A stretch of DNA of 64,000 bases from contig JAKSZP010002679.1 of NCBI GenBank assembly GCA_022478985.1, forward strand, positions 1 to 64,000, written 5' to 3'. The number at the start of each line of letters is the position of its first letter. The first letter of the stretch is position 1. Made by a program: the position numbers and the translations under genes. The notes beneath the pieces were generated by a model. The model did not search any database and had not been told where the DNA came from. It worked only from the letters and a program-made list of their open reading frames with translations. Shown piece by piece: positions 42,900-52,436 of this stretch. The DNA comes from Massospora cicadina. Taxonomy: Eukaryota > Entomophthoromycota > Entomophthoromycetes > Entomophthorales > Entomophthoraceae.

Positions 42900-43039
42900 T
42901 CCAAAAGGGGAGCACTTTGGAAAAGGCTTGTCAGAATTCTTATATTTCCCCATAGTATGACAATCTGGTCCAGATCACTTCATGCACCCATTCCTGTTTG
43001 TGATTGGTGGGGAGATTCTGGAAGGTTACCCACCTTGCA
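42900..43039 (-). pseudogene. LINE D ORF1 fragment
   Basis: The minus-strand reading gives RWVTFQNLPTNHKQEWVHEV followed by I-W-T-R-L-S-Y-Y-G-E-I, corresponding to the second RRM-like module (F-L-T-F-D-F-L-P-T ... I-Y-G-K-I) of LINE 1 ORF1. It stops at the Ty3-2 boundary. The region 42000-42900 should hold the rest of ORF1, but only scattered frames are visible. Confidence 0.5.
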
Positions 43040-43576
43040 TGTAAGGAGAGTGTCTATAACTCAACAGTTTAGCGTGGCAGTTCTTGGTGCACAGGCCCAA
43101 CACCAGGTAACTAGCCATTAGTGCCAGAGGGATTAGAGACCAGCAGAGGGTGCTGGATCAATAACCACTGAGGCATAATATTGATAATTTTATAATAAAA
43201 TCCCATAAAAGGGAAACGCAGTGCACATATTGGATGGATTTAGGCAGCCCAGGTTGGAGGGATGCTGGGCGGACAAATGGTGCACAAGGGAGAGCAGTAA
43301 TGATACTTGCAATGGCAAGTGGAATGGAACAGAGACCTCCTTGAAGAGGCTTGTGCACAGGAGCATTTGGAAAATTATAAAATAAAAAAACTTAAAACAG
43401 GGGATAAGTTTATTTGGGAAGTTGACCAACAAGAAATGTTGGTCGGGAAAAATGTATTTAAGATCAGATGGGAAAATTGGGGTTATGAAGGGCCTGCAAC
43501 TTCACCTTCTGAGCCTCCAGGCGCCCATCCTTGTCTTTGGGGTTGATCCCCACTATTATGTCATGTTCACATGACA
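43040..43576 (-). repeat. Ty3-2 3' LTR (shortened)
   Basis: Shares both ends with 47457-48285, including the CCTCCAGGCGCCCA to TATTATGTCATG block at the right end, but lacks about 290 bp in the middle. It carries AGTTGACCAAC at 43420-43430, complementary to the primer-binding site. Confidence 0.85.
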
Positions 43577-43591
43577 TTACCCTCTCCTCCT
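43577..43591 (-). other. Ty3-2 polypurine tract
   Basis: Minus strand AGGAGGAGAGGGTAA just before the 3' LTR start TGTCATG. Confidence 0.75.
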
Positions 43592-43744
43592 GATTGGGAT
43601 CAACCCCCCTCCAGGGGCTTGCACCAGGGAAAAGTTCTTATGGGCGGGGGCCAACTTCATGGCAGCGACGGTCAGTTGGGGTTGGGATCTGGCAGCTTGG
43701 GGAAACCGCTGGTGGAAGGCATCAATCAGATCTTGGGCATGCAC

Positions 43745-43866
43745 ACAGTCACGTGCTAGAACCCAACTGTTTTCAGCAGCATCAAAGCCCTTCCAGGATA
43801 CCAGGTATTTGAGTCTTCATTTAACACAGCAGGAGGCAACTATCTCTTCCACCTCCCACTCAGGCA
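43745..43866 (-). pseudogene. Ty3-2 chromodomain
   Basis: The minus-strand reading gives PEWEVEEIVASCCVK, stop, RLKYLVSWKGFDAAENSWVL: the aromatic cage and W-K-G-F features of a chromodomain. The stop is TGA at 43817-43819, at a place where a basic residue (CGA, Arg) is expected. It lies downstream of integrase, as in chromoviruses. Confidence 0.8.
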
Positions 43867-43940
43867 CCCCATCCACGAGATAGGCCTCAGGATTCTCTGG
43901 TGGGGGACCTCAAACCACGTGAGTTTGCTCTCGTGGAACA

Positions 43941-45513
43941 TCAAGAAGATCTGAAATGAAGGGGAAGATCCAGCTGGTATGAGGCATGGCCCACCTTTCT
44001 AACAACGCGGTAAGATCCAATCCTCTTAGGGCCCAGCTTCTTGCAAGGCTGCTTGATAGGGAGGTTACGTGCATCAATCATCATGAGATCCCCTTCCTTG
44101 TATGCAGGGCCTACTTGGCGCTTCCCATCAGCGTTCTCCTTATACACCTGCATTGCGGCCTCTAAGCTTGTGGAAACCCCCTGGTGGACCTTCTTGATGG
44201 TCTTGGCAAAGTCCACCACCGCTTCAACCTTTGACCCACAACTGGGCTCCATGTTAAAGGTGGGGTTAAAGCCATGGCTGGCGAAAATGGGGAACATCCA
44301 ATCAAAGAGTGCAAGGTATTGTTGTAGCTAAACTGGGCCATGGGAAGGTGAGAAGCCCAATCTGCATGATCTGTGGCGATGTAACACTGCAGGAACTGCT
44401 CCAAGCATTGGTTCACTCATTCTGTCTGTCCATCTGATTGGGGATGATAGGCAGTTGAATGTCAAGGGCGAATCTGAAGAGTCTTACACAACTCTTCCCA
44501 AAAAATGGAGGTGAATTGGGGTCCCCAGTCACTGATAATCTCTTGGGAAACCCATGAAGTGCAAACACATGGGTGACGAAAAGCCTCACCATCTCAGCTG
44601 CGGTTATTGTGGTTCTGCAAGGAATGAAGTGGGCGAACTTTGTAAACTGGTCCACCACCACCATGATGGCATCATAACCATCTGAGACTGGTAGCTCCAC
44701 AATAAAATCAACTGAGAGAGAAGTCCAGAGCCCATCAGCCTTTTGGACTGGTACCAACAACCCTGCTAAAGGTTGATGGTTGGGTTTCATCTGGTTGCAC
44801 ACCAGGCACTCCTTACAATACCGCCCCACCTGAGCAGGCAAGCCCTTCCAATTGTAAGTGCAGCATATCAACTCCAAGGTTTTTGCTTTCCCCGGATGAC
44901 TGATGGTAATTCCATCATGATGGTCCCAAATGATGTCCAGGTGCAGTGGTCCAGCAGGTACCCAAAGGCGCCCCTGGAACCACACCATCTCATCCTTTAT
45001 GTGATAGCCTCTGGATAGATCCTCTTGATTTGACGCGCTTTTTGCAAGGACCATGGCATATTTGCCTGACAGAGGCTGAGAGAGGACGACCTTTCTGAAC
45101 ATACCATATTCCTCCGCGTTATCCAGAGGTGCAAGCGCTGGCCCGTTAGCCAGGGGAGAGGGAAGCAATGACATAATTTTACTTGGAGGGATCATAACCT
45201 GGGTGTTGTGCACCTCTACCTCCTTGGGGTCAGGGGCTAAAGCAGGGTTGCAGCTCAAAGCATCCGCCAAACCATTATCCTTGCCCTTGGTGAACTCATA
45301 CATGAATGCGAATTGGGCAAGGGTCTCATGCCAATGGGTCTGCCGTGGGGTTAGGACATGGGGCGCGCGATAGTACAGCAAGGCATGGTGGTCTGTATGT
45401 ATGCAGAATGGTTGGGTAGAGCCATGCAAGTGGTGACGCCAATAAGTCAACGCCTCCACCACTGCTAGTAACTCCTTGTCATAAATGGCGTAATTCAACT
45501 CTAGCAAAGACAT
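43941..45513 (-). pseudogene. Ty3-2 RNase H and integrase
   Basis: The long open piece 45513-44413 (366 codons) begins with the RNase H part (NYAIYDKELLAVVEAL, IHTDHHALLYY). It continues with the zinc domain (H-x-H: HDGITISHPG; CKECLVCNQMK) and the first integrase catalytic region (SVDFIVELP, VVVDQFTKFAHF), and ends after a frameshift near the second Asp. The pieces 44416-44162 and 44297-43941 give the rest of the core and the KKLGPKRIGSYRVV C-terminal module. About two frame changes are needed to read it. Confidence 0.85.
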
Positions 45514-46447
45514 CTTCCTAGAAAATATCCCACCGGATGCTCTATCCCATCTTCACCTACTTGTAACAAGGTGGCCGCTATGGCGAAGTTGGAGGCATCA
45601 GTTGACACAATGAACTCCTTGGAAGGGTCGACATGGCGAAGAACAGTCATTGACAACAGGGTGCACTTCACTGCTTGAAAAGCATCCTCCAAAGTGGGGG
45701 ACCACTGAAGCACCTTGGCACCGCTAGCCTTGTATAGGGGAGCCACCACCTCAGACAGATTGGGAGTGAACTTCTTAAGGAACGTGCACGTCCCCAAAAA
45801 GCTTCTTAATTCCTTAACTGAGGTGGGTGTAGGCCACTCACAAATCACCTTCTCCTTGTCTGGAGTTATCATGTGTCCTTGGTCAAACACAACGTTGCCC
45901 AGAAACGTGACCTGGGACTTAAAGAACTCGCACTTTGATATTTTCAATGTAAGGCTGGCTGCCTTTAACCGCTCCACCACCTGCTGAAGGTGATCTGCAT
46001 GGGATTCCTGATTGGGGGAAAACACCAGGATATCATCCATGTAAGCGACCGCGCATACCCCTAACAGGTCCCCCAATGCTGCATCAATGTGGCGTTGGAA
46101 GATAGTAGGAGCATTCTTAAGCCCAAAGGGCATGACCCAAAACTGGAAGATCCCTTTCCCTTTTTAATCCAAATCTGATTGAATGCGTTGAGGCAACTCA
46201 ACTTGGAGAAGACCTTCGCCTTCTCCACATAACGTGCAATCTGCAAATCCAAAGAAATGGGATGGAGGTCTGGTACAGTAACGTTGTTAAGGTTACCATA
46301 GTCTATGCATGGGCATAAGGTACCATCAGACTTCTCCACAAAGAGGAAAAAGGCAAAAATTAAATGTGGCCCTTTTCCTTCATGGTGAAAGGGGTACTTC
46401 CTTCGGGTTAGTTTTTTTGGCCAACTCTCCCACCATTCCACACCCAA
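45501..46447 (-). pseudogene. Ty3-2 reverse transcriptase
   Basis: 46447-46061 contains CIDYGNLNNVTV and LSCLNAFNQIWI. A deletion of about 15 codons (the W-K-T-A-F region) follows, and 46133-45501 resumes with MPFGLKNAPTIFQ, the catalytic YMDDILVF, FLGNVVFDQGHM and the connection to RNase H (FIVSTDASNFAIAATL). The catalytic motif is intact, but the deletion removes part of the palm. Upstream of 46447 the sequence has long homopolymers and no readable protease. Confidence 0.85.
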
Positions 46448-47443
46448 AGAATTGGGCCGGGAAATTTTTTTGGGATCCCAAGGGTTCGGGAAAGGGGGTA
46501 CTTGTAAACCTGATAATCCACTTTTTAAATTGATTTTTCAGAGTGGGAATATTTTGGGACCCCCCTTTCCTCTAACCAACCCCCTAAAAAATAATCAGCC
46601 CAAGGTAGTTCCCCGGACGGTTGAAAGGGTTTCCAGTAGCGCCATTCCTCCAAAATGGGTGGTGGGGTTCCTAAAGGGGGGAGGAGGGGGGGCAGTCAAA
46701 GAAAAAAACCCGAATCCCCCTTTATTTATGGAAGAAATGCCAAATTCATAAAAAAATTCATCATCTGCCTAAAATGAAAAAGAATTTTTGTTAAAAAAGG
46801 GGGTTGGATATTTGGCCACTCTTAAACTGGGGCCCACATACCCCACCATGCCTTCTACAGGTGCATATACTTGATTATAGTTTTTAAACGCAGTGCCTTT
46901 TCCACTTCTGAGTGCTCCTAATCATGGTAGATTTCAACTGTGGGTTCTTAGGGGTAATTTAATATATTAATAGGGTCCTCATCCAGGCCATACGCACTAA
47001 TAAATGGCTCTGAAGTAGAGCCCAGGTTTCAAATCATAAAACGCGTTTTCTGATGCAAATGACCCTATCCCATGATCCTCAATGGAATTCCCGATGTTAT
47101 CCAAGGCCAACACCACCAGGCCCATCTGCGCTGATTCTTCCATCATCAACTGAATGCGCCAGCAATGGGAAACTTGTTTCTTAGAATGGGAATTTAATTA
47201 ATTTGGCAGAAAGTCAGGGAATCACAACTTTGGACATTGAAGTGTCTGAGACACCAGGTACAAACACAAAGGTTGAATACTTTCCAGTTGGAGGCAACCA
47301 AAATACGCCAGATTTTTGCTCCAAACTTTGGAAAAAGAGAAAACAGTGGTGTGGCTAATGACAGCTGGAGCCCACAGCTAACAGCCACTGTTTCCACTTT
47401 GGAAAGTTCCACACAGAAAAGTTCATGCACATAAGAAAATGAG
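46448..47443 (-). other. Ty3-2 5' internal region, unreadable
   Basis: This is where Gag and protease should lie. I see no capsid, knuckle or D-T-G motif. The part 46430-46800 has runs such as GGGGG, CCCCC and AAAAAA at unusual density. Either the element lost Gag or the sequence is of low quality here. Confidence 0.4.
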
Positions 47444-47454
47444 GTTGGTCAACT
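47444..47454 (-). other. Ty3-2 primer-binding site (self-priming type)
   Basis: Minus-strand AGTTGACCAAC, two bases from the 5' LTR edge. It is the exact reverse complement of GTTGGTCAACT in the 3' LTR (43420-43430) and pairs with the 5' LTR equivalent (47821-47831) with one G-U wobble. Same design and same two-base spacer as Ty3-1. Confidence 0.7.
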
Positions 47455-47456
47455 AA

Positions 47457-48285
47457 TGTTAGGAGAGTGTCTGTAACTCTCCTGTTTCCAACGTGGAGGT
47501 GCTCATGCGCAAGTCAACATGTGGAAACTAGCCATTAGCAATAAAGCTACTAGTGCCATCAGAGAGGATGCTGGACCAGTAGTACTTCTGACCAAAACCA
47601 CGATCATAAAAACACCCAAAAACGATGAGGTGCACAGGAATAGGAGAGGCAAACAGACCAGGATGGAGGGGATTTGGGCAAAACAACGCATTTGGGAAAA
47701 AATGGTTTGTGTTCAAAATGGAAAATTGAACAGAGCATGAGACCTTCTCAAAGGGGTCCGCACACATAAACTTTGGTAATAACATTTAAAACGGAAAAAA
47801 CAGGGAATTTTTATTTGGGAAGTCGACCAACAAGGAATGTTGGTCAGGAAAATGAATTTAAGCTGATGGTGGAATTTGGGGTATGCCGCAGTGGACCCAA
47901 GCACTAACTCACTAATAGGGTGACACGCCATCTGAGTTGGTAGAATAGGCTGAAATTGATTTCACTTGGTGATCAATTGAAGTTGAATCTGACCTGAGCG
48001 CGTTATTTCAAAAATGGAATGGGTTTCAAAACCCCGCTCCTCAATAAACTGAATTGAACCATATGTGTTCAATTGGTGATTGTCCATTTTAACACCTGGC
48101 TCATCGTCAGGGGCTGGGCATTTGGCGCACCACTGGTCCCAACCTGGGCATATTTTGTTCAAACCCAGCGTTGGTCCAGGGTGTTCTTCAGGTCAGGAAG
48201 GGCCTGCAAACTCACCTTTCAGCCTCCAGGCGCCCAGCCTTGTCTTTGGGGTTGATCCCCACTATTATGTCATGTGAACATGACA
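47457..48285 (-). repeat. Ty3-2 5' LTR
   Basis: Full 829-bp LTR, TGTTAGGAGAG to ACATGACA. It includes the GACCAACAAGGAATGTTGGTC inverted repeat (47825-47845), a likely hairpin at the transcript start. Confidence 0.85.
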
Positions 48286-50204
48286 GCCTCTAAGAAGTTT
48301 TGTGAATTGGTTTAGTCACCCCAGCTCTGCCCATTTGCATACTAGGTTCATACTGGCCCCCCACTCAGAGCCAGTATTTCATCTCCATTGGTGTGAATCT
48401 TTTGGGAACCAGTTGAGGGGCCTCTTCGGGTGATTAATCCGGGGAAGGGTCCCCATTCCCCCGCCTTTTCCTTTGTCCAGCCTGCTTTCATCAGGTTTTG
48501 ATGGGGTGGTTGGGGAATTAAAGGGGGGATTGTGAATGCCTCAGGGTTTTAAAACCCTGGCCATGATCCATGGTGGTCCTCCCCCGGGGGAGAAAGAATG
48601 AACCCATTCCAGTGCTGTGTCCAAATGGGTTAAGTTGGGCCCATTTGGGGGCCCGGAGGCATTTGGGAATCATTTTTAATTTGACTAAATCTGTTAAGGG
48701 GGCCCCCAATTTCCCTTTGAAGCAAAAGGCGAATTCATCTTTCCCTAATCCCCTTCCATTGATTTAATAGGTTAAAAATTTGGGGCTTTTCCTCCATTTT
48801 TTTGCATTTTCCCCATTTAAATTTTTTTGGGATTGACCCTCATCACCTTGAAAATAGGGGAATTTTAATCCATTCCGGGGCATCTTTTTTTGAACTCATG
48901 ACACCTTGAATTGTACCACCATGTTAATTGAGATTTGGGTGTCAAGCCAGCGTTTAGCCACTCCAGCAGAAATTTGTGGTCTCGCCATATAGCTGCGATG
49001 GCTGGCTTGATACCTTTTAGAGACCCACTGAGTCACCGTAAAGTATGGAAACTGGGGGGCCTCCATTATTTGACTTTACAGGTAGACACGCCTCAGCGTG
49101 CTAACATGTCTGACTGATTGATGTAAATTTAACTGGGGCCCTGGCTGCTGACTTGACCGCTGTCAGGGTTTTCACCTCTTCCAGTAATTACTTTTAATTT
49201 TTTAGCTGAACACTCTCTTGAGTGTCTGATCCCTCAGATTTGGTCCCCAATATAGTTTCATCCCCACCTAGGTTGGTCCCCAATGGATTTTAATTGGTCA
49301 GTGATTGGCTATTTGGGATCAGCTGTCCATTCATTGTTGAGCTAGAGCCCCATGTCAGCATGACATCATCAGAGATTGCACCTGATAGTGCATTGGGGAT
49401 CACACCCAATGATTTTCTCATGTTGCTAAATTGATTTTGGTCAGGGACCATTCACCCCTGACTGGGCCTTTTGGAATTGGAGCCTGACTTGTTTTTTACT
49501 TGAATACCCCAAGTAGATTTGGTAAGTTTCTCCATGTCAGTAGAAAACTTTTTATAGCTTGGCTCTGTTGGTTTGAGCTGCTAATTTCTGTCATTCAAAT
49601 CTGAGTTGGTTTCAGATCCTACCAATATTTCATCCAGGTTTTTATTTTTTGGCAACAATTTTCTCACTCTGCAAGGCCCCAATCCCCTCTACTGATTGAG
49701 GTTCAATGGGGAATATTCCCAACTCTGTTGTTCTTGGCATTGGGCCTCACTCCTGGAAGGTTGCTCTTGTTGTCTAGGTGTCAGCAGACATTGATCCTAG
49801 GAGTTAACCCCATCATCTGCACTAGTTGCTAGGCCCTGTGACCCATTGATGTGTTTGCACATTTCATTGTCATTAGTGTCACCAGATCATTACTTGGCAT
49901 ACACATGTTAAATTGCCCTTCCCCATTTCTAGTCATGTGGGGGCTTAGGCCAGCGGGAAAGTCATCAGATGGTATGTCCATCATAGCTTCCTTCATATTA
50001 TTATTAGAAATTAATATCAGCGCAGGCAAGTCATCCATTTCTATGTGCTGCACACAGATGGGCAGATTGACTTCTATGCTTGGGTGGTTGGCCTTTGTTC
50101 ACTGCTCTATATAATTGCAGTGCACTCTGGCAGTTGGTTGCTCTCTCAGTTCTTGTTCAATTCACTTTTTGTTATAAAAAGTGATATTTGTGAGAGAGAG
50201 AAAA
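48286..50204 (-). mobile_element. LINE D, 5' part
   Basis: Continuation of LINE D to its 5' end. On the minus strand the terminus at 50204 reads TTTTCTCTCTCTCACAAATA, similar to the CTTTTCTCTCTTGTTGCAA leader of LINE 1. An open stretch of 74 codons at 50053-49829 may be ORF1 N-terminus. 48350-48900 again has many long homopolymers. Confidence 0.6.
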
Positions 50205-50220
50205 GAGCCAATTATACTAG
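50205..50220. repeat. Probable target-site duplication of LINE D, right
   Basis: GAGCCAATTATACTAG, partner of 38231-38246. The dispersed repeat continues after it with AGGAAGTATTTTC, exactly as in the uninterrupted copy at 51657. Confidence 0.65.
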
Positions 50221-50579
50221 AGGAAGTATTTTCAAAATCAACTAGACTTTTGATTCAAAGTTTTGATTTAGATAAACTTGTTAAATACCCAAATGACCAC
50301 TAACCACTTAACAAAACTATTTAAAATATCAAATCAGCTGAATATCAAACTGCTCAGCTGTAACAATATAGTGAATACCATCAAAGTATATAGGATTTTC
50401 ACTTGTTACATATAAAACTTTTATTTTACTATTAAAATAATATATTTTTTAAAATTCATAAACCTTTTCAGGCATGCACACAACAACTCACCAAAGTTTC
50501 ATCACAATTGGATGAATGGTATAGGAATGCATTCGGGACATACACAGACAGACACACATTCATTTTTTATATATATAGA
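50221..50579 (-). repeat. Helitron 5' terminal region
   Basis: Ends on the plus strand in TATATATAGA; on the minus strand this is the Helitron 5' end TCTATATATATAAAA, preceded inward by GAATGTGTGTCTGTCTG and a CCATTCATCCAATTGTGATG block. The left half continues the dispersed repeat interrupted by LINE D. Confidence 0.7.
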
Positions 50580-51270
50580 CTAGCGGAGTTACCCGTGCTT
50601 CGCTACAGTATCTATAGAATTTCAGATATTCAAATTTAACTTAGATTCAATATTATAATTAAACAATAACCACTCAGCCAAATTTTATTGCTCAATCGAA
50701 TCAACCAAAAAATCATCAACCACTCAGCTAAACTTAACTAAACTTATCAAATCAACCAATAATTAATCACCCCTCAAAGCTAAACTGTGTCTATTGATTC
50801 GACCAAAAGCCATCAACCACTCAGCCAAACAAAATAAACCTATCGAGTTAATCAAATAACACCAAATTGCTACCAAAAACATCTCTCTATATATTTAAAA
50901 CGACTTTTTGTAACTCGTACCTATGTAAATCCTTAAATTCAACTTTTGCACAATTTAGAGCTAATAAATATCCAAATAACCACTAACCACTTAACAAAAC
51001 CATTTAAAATATTAAATCAACTGAATATTAAACTGCTCAGCTGCAACTATACCGATTCCTATCGAAGATATATAGGAGTTTCATTTAATACATATATATA
51101 GAACTTTTTAATTAGAATATGAAAATTAAACTTTTGATGAATTATTGTATTGTCATCCAAGACCAACGTCTGTGTAAAGGTTCAAATTTTTTTATTGATA
51201 ATAAGTGTCTGAAATAGAGCTTGTAAGATTTGATTACAGATAGACAGAAGTGACAGTGAGTTTAAGAAAA
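50580..51270 (-). mobile_element. Third Helitron, 3' end and interior
   Basis: CTAG at 50580-50583, then CGGAGTTACCCGTGCTTCGC on the plus strand, i.e. a Helitron 3' hairpin end in minus orientation. The next 300 bp match 22011-22330. Its 5' end could not be found; it may lie beyond 51270 or be lost. Confidence 0.65.
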
Positions 51271-51279
51271 GTGTATAAA

Positions 51280-51720
51280 AAATGATCACTAACCACTTAA
51301 CAGAACCATTTAAAATATCAAATCAACTAAATATCTAACTGCTCAGCCATAACTATATACTGACTACCATCAAAAATATATAGGATTTTACTTGATACAT
51401 ATAAAACTTTTTTTGAACATGAAAATTAAAATTTTTGATGGATTATTGTAGTCATTGAAGATACATAAGTGTGCCAAATTTTAGAATTTTTTATTGACAA
51501 TAAGTGTCTGAAATAGAGCTTGTAAGATTTAATTACAGACAGACAGAATTGACAGTGAGTTTAAGAAAAGTGTATAAAAAGTGATTACGCCAGGATTCGA
51601 ACAACTAACCTTTTATAAAGTTGAAGTTTAGAGCCAAAAGCTGAGCCGATTATGCTAGAGGAAGTATTTTTAAACTCAATTGGACTTTTGATTCAAAGTT
51701 TTGATTTAGATTTAATACTG
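51280..51720 (-). repeat. Dispersed repeat with tRNA-like module, best copy
   Basis: The uninterrupted copy. The minus-strand segment 51658-51581 reads TAGCATAATCGGCTCAGC, CTTCAACTTTATAAAAGG, then GTTGTTCGAATCC, which resembles a tRNA 5' half, anticodon region and box B (consensus GGTTCGANNCC, one mismatch). No acceptor stem can be formed, so it is tRNA-derived or tRNA-mimicking rather than a gene. Left of it is the ACAGACAGACAGAATTGACAG block. Confidence 0.65.
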
Positions 51721-52331
51721 AAGATGGGTCAATTGATTCTAAGATTTTTCCTTATCAAGAGTAAATTTATCCCACAATCATAATTTTATAAACTCTAGAT
51801 TGGGATATAATGATCCTCTAACAAAGTAAAGTCAAGGAACAGTTACAACATTAATGAATTGGTGATTTCATGTCCCTCTTAACTTGTATATTTCATAAAA
51901 AATATTCAATTTGGTTTTCCTAAATCAATAGAATATAGCAATATCAGGTTAGGGGGGAGAGGCCATGTGACTTTGGCTTTAAATGAGTCAAATTAAATGT
52001 CTCTAAACCAGTGATGTCTCTTCATCAAAGACTTTTAAAGTTCCTTTTTTTAGAAACCTATTTAAAAAGTAATTGAGGCAGGTCAACCTTGAGATAAATA
52101 AATATACCACAGAGATTTTTAGCCAGTATAGTTTTTAAATGTGTTAAAACCTGCACTAGAGTGGAAGCAGGAATTACCCTGCCAGGCTAACCACCCTTAT
52201 AGAAACTCATTTTACTTATTATTTTTAACCAAATTTGAAAAAGAAGATTCTCTATTCAACCTATATATATTTTTTGTTTTTTTTTCTTAATACCTTTGTG
52301 ATAAGATCTCAGATCTTTTATCAAATTTAAG
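51721..52331. other. Non-coding sequence, nothing recognised
   Basis: About 600 bp, AT-rich, no open frame of note and no match to other repeats here. Could be intron of the gene containing the exon at 57810. Confidence 0.4.
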
Positions 52332-52341
52332 TGATTGATAG
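52332..52341. repeat. Target-site duplication of LINE 2, left
   Basis: TGATTGATAG, repeated exactly at 57362-57371. Confidence 0.85.
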
Positions 52342-52436
52342 AACTTTTCTCTCTTGTTGCAATCACTTTTGCAACTTATTCAATTCAAGTCTGATTCTAG
52401 TTTGATAATCTCACAGAAGAGATTAGTCTGTGCCCA

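Larger units (their letters stand above)
38247..43039 (-). mobile_element. LINE D, 3' part (second Tad1-like subfamily)
   Basis: Minus-strand LINE with tail CTTAATAAAGTATGGAG at the 38247 side. It contains ORF2 and the end of ORF1 and is interrupted at 43039 by Ty3-2, resuming at 48286. Codons differ strongly from LINE 1. The stretch 41500-42950 has many long G, T and C runs and poor reading frames. Confidence 0.75.
43040..48285 (-). mobile_element. Ty3-2: second chromodomain Ty3/gypsy element
   Basis: A 5.25-kb minus-strand element. The LTRs start TGT(A/T)AGGAGAG and end ATGACA; the left is 537 bp and the right 829 bp. The interior has chromodomain, integrase, RNase H and RT, but only about 1 kb of poorly readable sequence where Gag and protease should be. 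A polypurine tract and a self-complementary primer-binding site are present. No 5-bp target duplication is visible (TTGCA left, GCCTC right), so one end may be rearranged. Inserted in LINE D ORF1. Confidence 0.85.
24637..50579 (-). mobile_element. RepHel Helitron, split by nested insertions
   Basis: On the minus strand it begins TCTATATATATAAAA at 50579 and ends CTAG at 24640-24637. Helicase and Rep-end pieces lie at 37480-35720, 30446-29944 and 25037-24797, and read through the target duplications of LINE 1 and LTR-3. The 5' non-coding part lies at 50579-50221 and 38246-37740, on both sides of LINE D. Without the insertions about 3.8 kb remains. The N-terminal Rep region, including the HUH motif, is missing, so even before the insertions it was probably not autonomous. 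Confidence 0.78.

Noticed and set aside
51581..51658. Functional tRNA gene
   Set aside because: Box B and arms are recognisable, but no acceptor stem pairs, and the module recurs inside a longer repeat.
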